A DNA stretch of 40,733 bases from positions 1 through 40,733 of the forward strand of contig DATFXM010000180.1 of the NCBI GenBank assembly GCA_035315885.1. Direction: 5' to 3'. The number at the start of each line of letters is the position of its first letter. Positions within the stretch are counted from its first letter, which is position 1. The notes beneath the pieces were generated by a model. It worked only from the letters and a program-made list of their open reading frames with translations. It had not been told where the DNA came from and did no database searches. The DNA is from DATFXM01 sp035315885 (GTDB taxonomy: Bacteria; Acidobacteriota; Blastocatellia; UBA7656). Both the position numbers and the translations under genes were made by a program. Positions 31,828-40,532 of the stretch are shown here, one piece after another.

Positions 31828-34239
31828 ATGCGTGATTTGAAGTTTGCCATCAGAATGATCGCGAGGAAGCCTGGCTTTGCCGCAGTGGCGATATTGACGC
31901 TCGCACTGGGCATCGGTGCGAACAGCGCAATCTTTACCCTGATCCGCGCTGTACTCTTGCGTCCCTTGCCATTCAAAGAGCCTCACCGGCTCGTGATGGT
32001 GTGGGAAGACGCTACCTTTATCGGGTTCCCCTTCAACACGCCGGCGTTTGCAAACTACCGAGACTGGAAAACGCAGAACTCGGTCTTCGAAGAGATGGCT
32101 GCGATCAGCGATACGGGGTACAGCCTTACAGGCGATGGCGAACCGCTGAAGGTCACCGGTTATCGCGTCACCCACGAGTTCTTTCCGATTCTGGGAGTGC
32201 AGCCGCGTCTGGGCAGAGTATTCACCGCGGAAGACGATCGGCCACAAGCGCCTTCCACCGCAGTGATCAGCTACAGCCTCTGGCAGAGTCGATACGGCGG
32301 CGAGGAATCCATCATAGGACGGGAAATTCTGCTCGACCGCAAGAAATACACCGTCGTTGGAGTAATGCCGCGCAATTTTGAGTTCCTCCGCAACTACGTT
32401 TCAGTGTGGACGCCAATGGCCGCGACCGAGCAAGAAATGTCGGGTCGAGGCTCTCACTACCTGGAAGTGGTGGCTCGCATGAAACCGGGAGTTGCCGTGA
32501 GTCAGGCGCAGTCCGACATAGCGGGAATTCAAGAGCGCATAGCCCACGATTTCCCTGATGCAGCGGCCAAAATTGGAGCGAGAGTCGTTCCCCTGAGTGA
32601 CCAACTGGTTGGTGACAGTGGAAGTACTCTTGTAGTGCTTCTGGTAGCGGTCGCCCTGGTGCTTCTGATTGCTTGCGCGAATATCGCAAGCTTGCTTCTG
32701 GCGCGCGCCACCGGGCGAACGCGGGAAATCGGCGTGCGGCTGGCCATCGGCGCCAGCAGGTTGCACATTGTCAGGCAGTTGTTGATCGAAAGCGCGGTGT
32801 TGTCGGTGGCAGGAGGTCTGCTCGGGCTGATGCTCTCAAGTTGGAGCCTCGAGTTTCTCAAGTACCTCGTGCCTCCCACTCTTGCACTGTCGGTAGATCT
32901 GTCTACCGATTTGCCGGTTCTATCCTTCACCCTCGCGTTATCGCTGCTGACCGCGTTCATTTTTGGAGTCGCTCCCGCGTTGCAGACGTCCAGATTGAAT
33001 TTGAACGAAGCACTAAAGCAGGGTGGCCGGACTGGTGTGAGCGCCAGCAGCCGTCGCATCAGAGGACTCCTGGTGATTGGGGAAACCGCACTCGCGGTGA
33101 TGCTGCTGGCTGGCGCAGGACTTTTGATGCAGACGATTCTGAAACTGCATGGACAGTATGATCCGCTTCGGCCAGAAAGCCTCCTGACTCTGCGGACCGC
33201 GCTGAGCGACAACAGCTACGCGGAACATTCGCGCAGAATTAACTTCTACAAGAGCGTTCTCGAGCGAGTTCGAGCGTTGCCGGGAGTCGTTTCCGCCGGG
33301 TACACGACGTCTGTGCCTCTCGAGTGGAAAGGAGGCACCAACGGGTTCGAGATTGAAGGGCGTGTCTTAGATCGGGGCGAGTTCAACGATGCAAATCATC
33401 GTCAGGTTACGCCCGACTACCTCAGCACGATGGGGTTGGCGGTGAAAGAAGGCCGGTTGCTCAACGAATCCGACAACCAACGTTCAATGCCGGTAACGGT
33501 CATCAATGAGACCATGGCACGCCAGTACTGGCCCGGTGAAACTTCTGTCGGAAAACGCATCAGGCTTGGAACCGCGCCCACCGATCCCTGGTTCACGATT
33601 GTTGGAGTAGTCGAAGATGTCAGGCAGATGGGAGTCGATGTTCCGGTGAAGGCGGAAGCTTATTTCCCGTTCGATCAGATCGACAATCAGCGCTGGTATG
33701 CACCGCGTGATCTGGTCATCAGAACCTCTGTCCCGCCGTTGGCGCTGGTTGAAGCAGTTCGAAATGAGATCAAGGCAGTCGACCCTCAACAGCCAGTTTC
33801 AAATGTCAGAACGATGGCACAGGTCCTGGGAGAGGAAACCGAACAGCGACGCGTGGGCACGATAATGGTTGCGGTGTTTGCCGGAGTCGCGCTCCTGCTT
33901 GCTTCGCTCGGTACTTACGGTGTGCTGGCCTATTCTGTAAGCGAACAAACTCGAGATATCGGATTGAGAATGGCCCTTGGCGCAAGCAGGGGTAACGTTC
34001 TCGGTATGGTTCTGGCTAGTGGCATGAAGCTGGCGATTGGCGGTGTTGGCTTAGGGCTGGTCGCAGCGTTCGCTCTGACCAGGCTCATGGCCCGTATGCT
34101 TTACGGCGTTGGAGCCTCGGATCCTTTAACCTTCATCGCGGTGTCGCTGATTCTACTGTTCGTCGCCTTTGTTTCCTGCTACGTGCCGGCCCGTCGAGCG
34201 ATGAAGGTAGATCCCATGGTTGCGCTTCGATACGAATAG
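31828..34239 (+). CDS. ADOP-family duplicated MacB/FtsX permease (second)
   Basis: The 803-residue protein repeats the ADOP plan. It opens with RDLKFAIRMIARKPGF, GANSAIFTLIRAVLLRPLPF and a MacB periplasmic domain. The first FtsX core has ACANIASLLLARATGRTREIGVRLAIGASR, the second periplasmic half follows, and the second core reads EQTRDIGLRMALGASRGN. It ends VDPMVALRYE. The N-terminal amphipathic start is a few residues shorter than in the neighbours. GAGG lies 7 bases before the ATG. Only 11 bases separate it from the next ADOP gene, so these two are very likely cotranscribed and may form a heterodimer. Sequence divergence from the other copies indicates old duplications rather than a recent tandem copy. 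Confidence 0.9.
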   Translation: MRDLKFAIRMIARKPGFAAVAILTLALGIGANSAIFTLIRAVLLRPLPFKEPHRLVMVWEDATFIGFPFNTPAFANYRDWKTQNSVFEEMAAISDTGYSLTGDGEPLKVTGYRVTHEFFPILGVQPRLGRVFTAEDDRPQAPSTAVISYSLWQSRYGGEESIIGREILLDRKKYTVVGVMPRNFEFLRNYVSVWTPMAATEQEMSGRGSHYLEVVARMKPGVAVSQAQSDIAGIQERIAHDFPDAAAKIGARVVPLSDQLVGDSGSTLVVLLVAVALVLLIACANIASLLLARATGRTREIGVRLAIGASRLHIVRQLLIESAVLSVAGGLLGLMLSSWSLEFLKYLVPPTLALSVDLSTDLPVLSFTLALSLLTAFIFGVAPALQTSRLNLNEALKQGGRTGVSASSRRIRGLLVIGETALAVMLLAGAGLLMQTILKLHGQYDPLRPESLLTLRTALSDNSYAEHSRRINFYKSVLERVRALPGVVSAGYTTSVPLEWKGGTNGFEIEGRVLDRGEFNDANHRQVTPDYLSTMGLAVKEGRLLNESDNQRSMPVTVINETMARQYWPGETSVGKRIRLGTAPTDPWFTIVGVVEDVRQMGVDVPVKAEAYFPFDQIDNQRWYAPRDLVIRTSVPPLALVEAVRNEIKAVDPQQPVSNVRTMAQVLGEETEQRRVGTIMVAVFAGVALLLASLGTYGVLAYSVSEQTRDIGLRMALGASRGNVLGMVLASGMKLAIGGVGLGLVAAFALTRLMARMLYGVGASDPLTFIAVSLILLFVAFVSCYVPARRAMKVDPMVALRYE

Positions 34240-34250
34240 CTGGAGGAACG

Positions 34251-36710
34251 ATGCAGACCTTTATTCAGGACTTGCGTTACGCCTTGCGAATGTTGAAGAA
34301 CAAGCCGGGGTTTTCGACTGTCGCAGTACTGACCATGGCTTTGGGGATTGGCGCCAACACCGCGATCTTCAGCGTTGTGAATGGCGTGTTGTTGAGACCG
34401 TTGCCCTATGCGAAGCCTGGCAAACTGGTGCGAATCTACACCGAGTTTCCAACTATGGGGCTGAAGAAGTTCTGGATGTCGCCTCCAGAGTTCCTGGACA
34501 TCAAGAACGAAGCGAATTCGTGGGAGAGCGTGGGGGCGTGGACGACGGGCGGCGGCAATCTCACGACGTCGGGAGAGCCGATCCGGGTGAACACCGCTAC
34601 AGTGACATCGAGTTTGATTGACACTCTCGGAGTCCAGCCCGCGCTTGGCCGCAATTTTACATCCGAGGAAGATTTGCGAGGCGGTCCGAGAATGGCCTTG
34701 ATCTCGGATGGTCTTTGGCGGCGGGCGTTCGGCGGTGAAAACGACATCGTGGGGAGACAGATTCAGGTGGACTCGCAGCCGGTGACGATAATCGGGGTGA
34801 TGCCTGGCAGCTATGTGTTCCCGCCGGGAAGCAACAGCCCCAGCGAGCTGTTCACTACTTTTCAATACGACCCCGCGAATCCCGGAGGGCGAGGGAATCA
34901 TTTCCTGAACATCATCGGACGTTTGAAACCGGATGTTAGCGTTGAACAAGCGCAAGCCGAAATCGTAGCGTTAGCCGAGGGCTGGCGAAGTCAGGGCCGG
35001 TCTCCGCACCTGCTCGGCGAACGGCACCCGGTTGTAATGCTTCCGTTGCACAACGATATCGTAGCCTCGGCTAAGCCTGCAGTCCTGATGCTTCTCGGAG
35101 CCGTGGGCTTTGTGCTTCTGATTGCCTGCGTCAACGTAGCCAACCTTTTGTTGGCTCGAGCTGAAGCGCGGCGACGAGAATTTGCCGTCCGCCTTGCGCT
35201 GGGCGCACAAGCCGCCCGTCTAATGAGACAGTTCATGACCGAGGGTCTGATTCTCGTCTTCCTGGGAGCGACTGCGGGAGTGGTGCTCGCAAGGGTCGGC
35301 CTTCGCGCCGTCCTGACTCTCGCGCCCGACAGCGTGCCCCGCACGGCTGACATCGGCATCGACATGACAGTGCTGGTCTTTACCATCGGCATCTCCGTAA
35401 TTTCTGTCCTGGTGTTTGCGTTGGCTCCGATTATGCAGATGAGGCAGCGTGATCTTGCGACAGTGTTGCGCGGAACTGGTCAGCGGACTTCCGGCGGGAG
35501 CAGTAGTCACGCATTGAGGAAGTCGCTGGTCGTTGCGGAGATAGCGCTGGCAGTAGTTCCGGTGATCGGATCTGGCTTGATGATTCGAGCGTTCTGGAAG
35601 CTGAACCAGGTCGGGCTGGGTTTCGAGCCCCGCGGAGTGTTGTCGTTCAGCCTTCAGGTTTCGCCAAGCGCATACCAGGCGGCAGATCGGCTGCGCTTTT
35701 CAAACGAGTTGGAAGACAAGCTGCGGGCACAGCCGGGAGTGAAGTCCGCGGCGCTTGTATCGGGCCTTGCGCCGCTGAGACCGATAAATGCGAATGACAC
35801 GGACATCGAAGACTACCAGGCGACGCCGGACGGTCCGGCGGAGAACGTGGACTACTGGAACTTTGTGTCCGAATCGTACTTCGACACGATGGGCATTCGC
35901 ACGATGGAGGGTCGAGTGTTCGAGCGCGGTGACCGAAACGAAGCCGCGCAAAAGGTAGTGGTGATCAATCAGGCAATGGCGCGTAGATTTTGGCAGGGAA
36001 GTCCGATTGGGCGTCGAGTGAGTCCGGGCGGCTTCGCTCAGCAGAATCAGCAGCCGACATGGTTCACCGTCATCGGAGTAGTGGAAGATACAAAGAATAT
36101 CGGTGTGGATAAGCCAGCCGGTACCGAGCTGTATTTTCTGCAGCCTCAACTGGCGGCGTTCGGAATCGCCAGTCGCATGAATTTTGTCGTTCGCACCGAT
36201 GGCGATCCACAGGCGCTTGCGGCGGGCATCAGGACCGCGGTGCGGGACCTGGATCCCGCTGTTCCGGTATATGCAGTTCGAACGATGGGAGACCTTGTAG
36301 CGGACTCGATGGTTCGCCCGAGGTTTCTTTCGGTTCTACTGGCGACGTTCTCGGCGATTGCGCTGTTGCTGGCGGCGGTTGGAATCTACGGTGTGATGGC
36401 GTACTCGGTGGCTCAGCGCACTCAGGAGATCGGGGTGCGAGTGGCCATGGGGGCGACTACGGGGAACGTGTTGTCGATGGTGATCAGGCAGGGTCTGACG
36501 CTCACGGTAGTAGGCCTCGGGGCAGGGTTATTCGGCGCCGTGCTGTTAACAAGATTGATGTCTGGCCTGTTATTTGAGGTGAGCGCGACCGATCCCGCGA
36601 CGTTCATCGGAGTTGCAGGCTTATTGACCGGAGTAGGCTTGCTGGCGTGCTTTGTTCCGGCGCGCAGAGCGGCGCGGGTCGATCCGATGGTCGCTCTGAG
36701 ATATGAGTGA
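34251..36710 (+). CDS. ADOP-family duplicated MacB/FtsX permease (third)
   Basis: The 819-residue protein starts QDLRYALRMLKNKPGF with GANTAIFSVVNGVLLRPLPY, a MacB-like periplasmic domain, a first FtsX core with ACVNVANLLLARAEARRREFAVRLALGAQ, and a second half ending QRTQEIGVRVAMGATTGN and VDPMVALRYE. GGAGG lies 5-6 bases before the ATG. It follows the second ADOP gene by 11 bases and is followed six bases after its stop by a heptad inverted repeat that probably closes the transcript. No ATPase is nearby. Function is inferred only from the family: an inner-membrane permease with two large periplasmic domains. Confidence 0.9.
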   Translation: MQTFIQDLRYALRMLKNKPGFSTVAVLTMALGIGANTAIFSVVNGVLLRPLPYAKPGKLVRIYTEFPTMGLKKFWMSPPEFLDIKNEANSWESVGAWTTGGGNLTTSGEPIRVNTATVTSSLIDTLGVQPALGRNFTSEEDLRGGPRMALISDGLWRRAFGGENDIVGRQIQVDSQPVTIIGVMPGSYVFPPGSNSPSELFTTFQYDPANPGGRGNHFLNIIGRLKPDVSVEQAQAEIVALAEGWRSQGRSPHLLGERHPVVMLPLHNDIVASAKPAVLMLLGAVGFVLLIACVNVANLLLARAEARRREFAVRLALGAQAARLMRQFMTEGLILVFLGATAGVVLARVGLRAVLTLAPDSVPRTADIGIDMTVLVFTIGISVISVLVFALAPIMQMRQRDLATVLRGTGQRTSGGSSSHALRKSLVVAEIALAVVPVIGSGLMIRAFWKLNQVGLGFEPRGVLSFSLQVSPSAYQAADRLRFSNELEDKLRAQPGVKSAALVSGLAPLRPINANDTDIEDYQATPDGPAENVDYWNFVSESYFDTMGIRTMEGRVFERGDRNEAAQKVVVINQAMARRFWQGSPIGRRVSPGGFAQQNQQPTWFTVIGVVEDTKNIGVDKPAGTELYFLQPQLAAFGIASRMNFVVRTDGDPQALAAGIRTAVRDLDPAVPVYAVRTMGDLVADSMVRPRFLSVLLATFSAIALLLAAVGIYGVMAYSVAQRTQEIGVRVAMGATTGNVLSMVIRQGLTLTVVGLGAGLFGAVLLTRLMSGLLFEVSATDPATFIGVAGLLTGVGLLACFVPARRAARVDPMVALRYE

Positions 36711-36715
36711 AACGC

Positions 36716-36832
36716 AGTAGGCAGATGAGGCGGTTTAGGGTTTCGGGTTCGTTTGATCGAGGCTTGTGTAACGCACGAGACCCGATTAGGACAATCTGGA
36801 ACCCTAAACCCGAAACCCTAAACCGCCTACTG
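36716..36832. repeat. Heptad inverted repeat after the third ADOP gene
   Basis: The left arm (36716-36752) reads AGTAGGC, a 9-bp step, GGTTTAG, GGTTTCG and GGTTCGT. The right arm (36799-36832) is its complement including the AGTAGGC word. The spacer begins with the 31-nt block (36746-36776) that matches elements at 15724 and 21763. Confidence 0.88.
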
Positions 36833-36908
36833 ATTCAGAACTGCATTCTTCGAAGCTTCGTTATGCGTAGTAGTAAGAGGTCGACCATACCTTTCGTGGA
36901 GGAGATTT

Positions 36909-37796
36909 ATGTTGCTGACAATGATGCTGTTTCTCGGGTTGGCTCCGACAAGCAGCCCTGACCAGTGGTCTAAGTCCTATACGGTTGATGGCCCACCGAC
37001 TCTGCGGGTGGAGACCGGAGACGGCAACGTTCACGTAAGGCCGTCCGAAGGTGGAACCATCGAAGCCCGCGTCACAACTGAGAATTGGAAAATAGGCGGA
37101 GACGGCATTCAAATCGTGGATCGCCAGAACGGCAACGAAGTCGAAATCTCGATCAAGTTTCCGAGGAGATGGTTTTCGTTGGAGTTTCACCGAAGGCGAG
37201 TAGACGTCGAACTGATAGTGCCAAGACACCTCACGCTCAAGCTGCGCACCGGAGACGGAAATGTAGACGCCCGGGGCATCAGCGGTGACCTCCAACTCTG
37301 GACCGGCGACGGCAAGATAGAACTGGAGGATCTCGATGGCAAGATTCGCGCTGAAACCGGCGACGGTGGAGTGTACATGAGCCGGGCAAAGGGTGATGTA
37401 TATCTTCATAGCGGGGACGGCAAAATCGAAGTGATTGATCACGACGGCGCGCTCAAGGTTGAGACTGGCGATGGCCCGGTACGAGTCAGCGGTCGCTTCG
37501 ATTCGCTCGCAGTGAAGACTGGCGACGGCAGAGTCGAAGCAGTTGCCCAGTCGGGCTCTCGGCTTCTCTCCGACTGGACCGTCCGGACCGGCGATGGCGG
37601 GCTGACTATGAAGGTTGCCGAAGACCTTGCGGCGGACGTGGATCTGCACACCGGAGACGGCAAGATCGAGTTGGGAATCCCGGTGAACGTAATAGGCAAG
37701 ACCGACAACAAATCGTTAAAGGGTAAGCTGAATTCAGGTGGAAAGCTTCTGACGCTCCAAAGTGGCGACGGCTCGATCCGCCTGCTGAAGTTGTAA
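36909..37796 (+). CDS. TGDG-repeat (DUF4097-like) beta-helix protein
   Basis: The ATG follows GGAGGAG. The 295-residue product has a short hydrophobic start (about residues 1-13, MLLTMMLFLGLA) acting as a probable signal. The rest is a repeated strand-turn pattern with ten TGDG or SGDG turns (for example VETGDGNV, LRTGDGNV, LWTGDGKI) spaced mostly 17-25 residues apart. This matches DUF4097-type proteins predicted to form a right-handed beta helix or solenoid. A widened gap after the first turn contains a less repetitive, Arg-rich segment. It is likely extracytoplasmic. It is flanked by ADOP permease genes and may be a cell-surface or periplasmic partner, but that is inference from position. 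Asp/Gly-rich turns could bind calcium; not shown. Confidence 0.75.
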   Translation: MLLTMMLFLGLAPTSSPDQWSKSYTVDGPPTLRVETGDGNVHVRPSEGGTIEARVTTENWKIGGDGIQIVDRQNGNEVEISIKFPRRWFSLEFHRRRVDVELIVPRHLTLKLRTGDGNVDARGISGDLQLWTGDGKIELEDLDGKIRAETGDGGVYMSRAKGDVYLHSGDGKIEVIDHDGALKVETGDGPVRVSGRFDSLAVKTGDGRVEAVAQSGSRLLSDWTVRTGDGGLTMKVAEDLAADVDLHTGDGKIELGIPVNVIGKTDNKSLKGKLNSGGKLLTLQSGDGSIRLLKL

Positions 37797-37798
37797 AG

Positions 37799-38060
37799 CG
37801 AGTGCTGAGTGGCGAGTTGCAACCCCAACCGGGTTGCGTCGTCGAGCCCAGGGTTGCCGTCTGCGGCTACCCTGGGTCGGATTGATCAAGGTTCCTGCAA
37901 CCCTGAAAGGGTTGCGTCCCAAGGCCCGAATTGCGCGAGCCTTCCGCGACCCCTTCGGGGTTCGAGAAAAGATACGCCGCCTTACCCAGGGTAGCCGCGG
38001 ACGGCAACCCCGGGCTGGACGACGCAACCCCGTTGGGGTTGCACTCGGACTCAACACTCG
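37799..38060. repeat. Large nested stem-loop inverted repeat
   Basis: Arms of about 80 bp (37799-37880 and 37982-38060) are close inverted copies: each has an AGTGCTG-type heptad cap, a CAACCCC/GGGTTG hairpin, and a CCCAGGGT...ACCCTGGG hairpin. Between them lie two further small hairpins (near 37897-37913 and 37948-37960). It starts two bases after the TGDG gene stop and ends 21 bases before the next start. A third copy of the arm is at 27087-27150. Confidence 0.9.
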
Positions 38061-38081
38061 ACTTTCTCCCGGAGACATCCA

Positions 38082-40532
38082 ATGGAAACTTTGATTCAGG
38101 ACATTCGATTCGGCGTGCGGCGATTGGTCAAGAGCCCTGGATTCGCCTTCATCGCGATCGTATCACTAGCCCTTGGCGTCGGAGCGAACGCAGCGATATT
38201 CAGCCTCGTGAATACGGTCATGCTTCGACCGCTGCCCATCGCCAATCCATCACAGGTCGTGGCTGTCGGAGTCCGCGCCAAGAACGATTCGATGTCTGCA
38301 TTGTCCTATCCGAACTATGTCGACCTGCGGGATCGAAATGATGTTCTCTCCGGGCTCATCGTCGAGCGCTTCGCGCCGATCAGCTTGAGTCGTGACGGCA
38401 ACAACGAACGCATGTGGGGCTACCTGGTCTCCGGCAACTACTTCGACGTACTCGGAGTGAACGCGTTCAAGGGGCGCACATTTGCCCCCGACGAGGATCG
38501 AACAAAGCTCACGCATCCGGTTGCGGTTATCGGCTACGGTTGTTGGCAACGCAGGTTTGGCGGCGATCCCGATCTGGTCGGCAAGGAGATCCTGCTCAAC
38601 GATCATCCGTTTCGGGTAATCGGAATCGCTCCTCCCGGGTTCGCCGGAACCGAGATCATTTACACTCCCGAGATTTGGGTTCCGCTGATGATGGACGAAT
38701 GGATTGAACCGGGCTCCAAATGGATGGACGACCGGGACTCCGGGAATCTTTTTGCGATCGGTCGAATGAAGCCGGGCGTGAACCCTAAACAGGCGCAAGC
38801 GAGTCTGAACCTGCTGATGACTGATCTTGGACGCGAGTACCCGGATGTCAATGAAGGTCTTTCGCTCAAGCTTTTTCCCCCGGGGTTGATTATTCCCGAT
38901 CTTCAAGGCGCGGTGGTCAGTTTTGCCTGGGTGTTGATGGGCGCAGTAGCGCTTGTCCTTTTGATTGCGTGCACGAACCTCGCCAGCCTGCTGTTGGCCC
39001 GCGGGACCGAGCGCAGGCGAGAGGTCGCGATCAGGCTTGCGATCGGAGCAAGTCGTTATCGATTGATCCGGCAGCTGCTGACCGAGAGCACCCTGCTGGC
39101 GCTGGCGGGTGGGGCTGCTGGAATCCTGCTGGCTCAATGGCTGGTAGAGCTGGTACAGGCTTTCAAGCCGCCGGTTGACTTCCCAATAACCTTTGCTTTA
39201 GCGGTGGACTGGCGAGTGGTGGTCTTTGCTTTGAGCGCGTCTCTTCTTACTGGAATTCTGTTCGGGCTGCTTCCCGCGATGCAGTCGACTAATCCAGACC
39301 TGGTTTCGGCCTTAAAAGACACCAGTTCTCAAGCCGGCTATCGAAAATCGAGGATGCGCGGCGCTCTGGTGGTCGCGCAGTTCGCGCTGTCTCTGGTATT
39401 CCTGATCGGAGCTGGCCTCGTAGTTCGCTCACTTCAGCGGGTTCAATCGATGAATCCCGGGTTCGAGGTTTCGAACCGGTTGATGATGTCGATGGATTTG
39501 TACCTTCAGGGATACGACGAGCAAAGGGGTCTGCAGTTCTATAGACAGGTCGTCGAGCGAGCAGAGTCCATTCCAGGAGTGCGGTCCGCGGCGGTCACCA
39601 CTTACATTCCGCTCAGCTTGAACTACTCCGGAAGGAATGTTTATGCCGAAGGACAAGCGGTAGAGCGTGGAGGTAATGCTCCTTCAGCAATGTGGGGCGC
39701 TGCAGGTCCGGGCTACTTTCAGACCCTTGGTGTTCCACTTCTCGCCGGGCGCGAATTCACCGCGCAGGACAACAAGCAATCAACCGCGGTCTGCGTTGTA
39801 AACGGTACGTTTGTGCGGCAATGGTTTCCACAACTCGGATCGCCGGATGAAGCCATCGGCCGTAGAGTAAGTTTTCAGGGCCCGAGCGGACCCTTTATGC
39901 AGATCGTGGGAGTAGCCAAGGACGGAAAATACTTCAACATAGCTGAAGACCCGGCTTCATTCATCTACACTCCAATGTTTCAGAAATACGATGGCGGCGG
40001 CAATTTGGTAGTCAGGACCGAGTCGGATCCAAAGGCGATGATTGAAACGATCCGCCGCGAGGTACAAGCCGTGGATCCGAAGCTCCCGTTGTACGACTTG
40101 AAGACGATGTCTGAGCACATGTCGCTAGCGCTGTTTCCAGCGCGAATAGCGGCATCGGTACTCGGAGGGTTCGGACTGTTGGCTCTGATTCTGGCGGCCA
40201 TCGGAATATATGGCGTTACGTCTTACATGGTTGCGCAACGAACCCGCGAGATCGGGATAAGAATTGCACTTGGGGCAGAGCCGGTAGGCGTCGCGAAGCT
40301 GGTCCTGAGCTCGGGACTGAAGCTGGTGGTTATCGGACTTGGAATTGGATTGGCGGGTGCGTTCTTGCTGACGCGCTTCATGTCGAGCATTTTGTTCGCG
40401 GTCAGTCCAACAGACCCGCTGACGTTTGGCGGTATCGTAGCGATTCTGCTTGGGGTCGCGTTGCTGGCATGCTTCATACCGGCCATACGTGCAACCAGAG
40501 TCGATCCAGTCGTCGCCTTGAAGAGTGACTAG
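38082..40532 (+). CDS. ADOP-family duplicated MacB/FtsX permease (fourth)
   Basis: The 816-residue protein opens with QDIRFGVRRLVKSPGF and GANAAIFSLVNTVMLRPLP, then a MacB periplasmic domain. The first FtsX core has ACTNLASLLLARGTERRREVAIRLAIGASR, and after the second periplasmic half comes QRTREIGIRIALGAEPVG; it ends VDPVVALKSD. CGGAG lies about 8 bases before the ATG. Its last codon and stop are within the arm of a palindromic element that runs to the window end. It is separated from the other ADOP genes by the TGDG-repeat gene and two repeat elements, so it may be transcribed independently. No ATPase is adjacent. Confidence 0.9.
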   Translation: METLIQDIRFGVRRLVKSPGFAFIAIVSLALGVGANAAIFSLVNTVMLRPLPIANPSQVVAVGVRAKNDSMSALSYPNYVDLRDRNDVLSGLIVERFAPISLSRDGNNERMWGYLVSGNYFDVLGVNAFKGRTFAPDEDRTKLTHPVAVIGYGCWQRRFGGDPDLVGKEILLNDHPFRVIGIAPPGFAGTEIIYTPEIWVPLMMDEWIEPGSKWMDDRDSGNLFAIGRMKPGVNPKQAQASLNLLMTDLGREYPDVNEGLSLKLFPPGLIIPDLQGAVVSFAWVLMGAVALVLLIACTNLASLLLARGTERRREVAIRLAIGASRYRLIRQLLTESTLLALAGGAAGILLAQWLVELVQAFKPPVDFPITFALAVDWRVVVFALSASLLTGILFGLLPAMQSTNPDLVSALKDTSSQAGYRKSRMRGALVVAQFALSLVFLIGAGLVVRSLQRVQSMNPGFEVSNRLMMSMDLYLQGYDEQRGLQFYRQVVERAESIPGVRSAAVTTYIPLSLNYSGRNVYAEGQAVERGGNAPSAMWGAAGPGYFQTLGVPLLAGREFTAQDNKQSTAVCVVNGTFVRQWFPQLGSPDEAIGRRVSFQGPSGPFMQIVGVAKDGKYFNIAEDPASFIYTPMFQKYDGGGNLVVRTESDPKAMIETIRREVQAVDPKLPLYDLKTMSEHMSLALFPARIAASVLGGFGLLALILAAIGIYGVTSYMVAQRTREIGIRIALGAEPVGVAKLVLSSGLKLVVIGLGIGLAGAFLLTRFMSSILFAVSPTDPLTFGGIVAILLGVALLACFIPAIRATRVDPVVALKSD

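Noticed and set aside
37809..38341. Overlapping open frames on both strands between the TGDG gene and the fourth ADOP gene
   Set aside because: They follow the 260-bp palindrome and the out-of-frame start of the ADOP gene; no family is recognisable.
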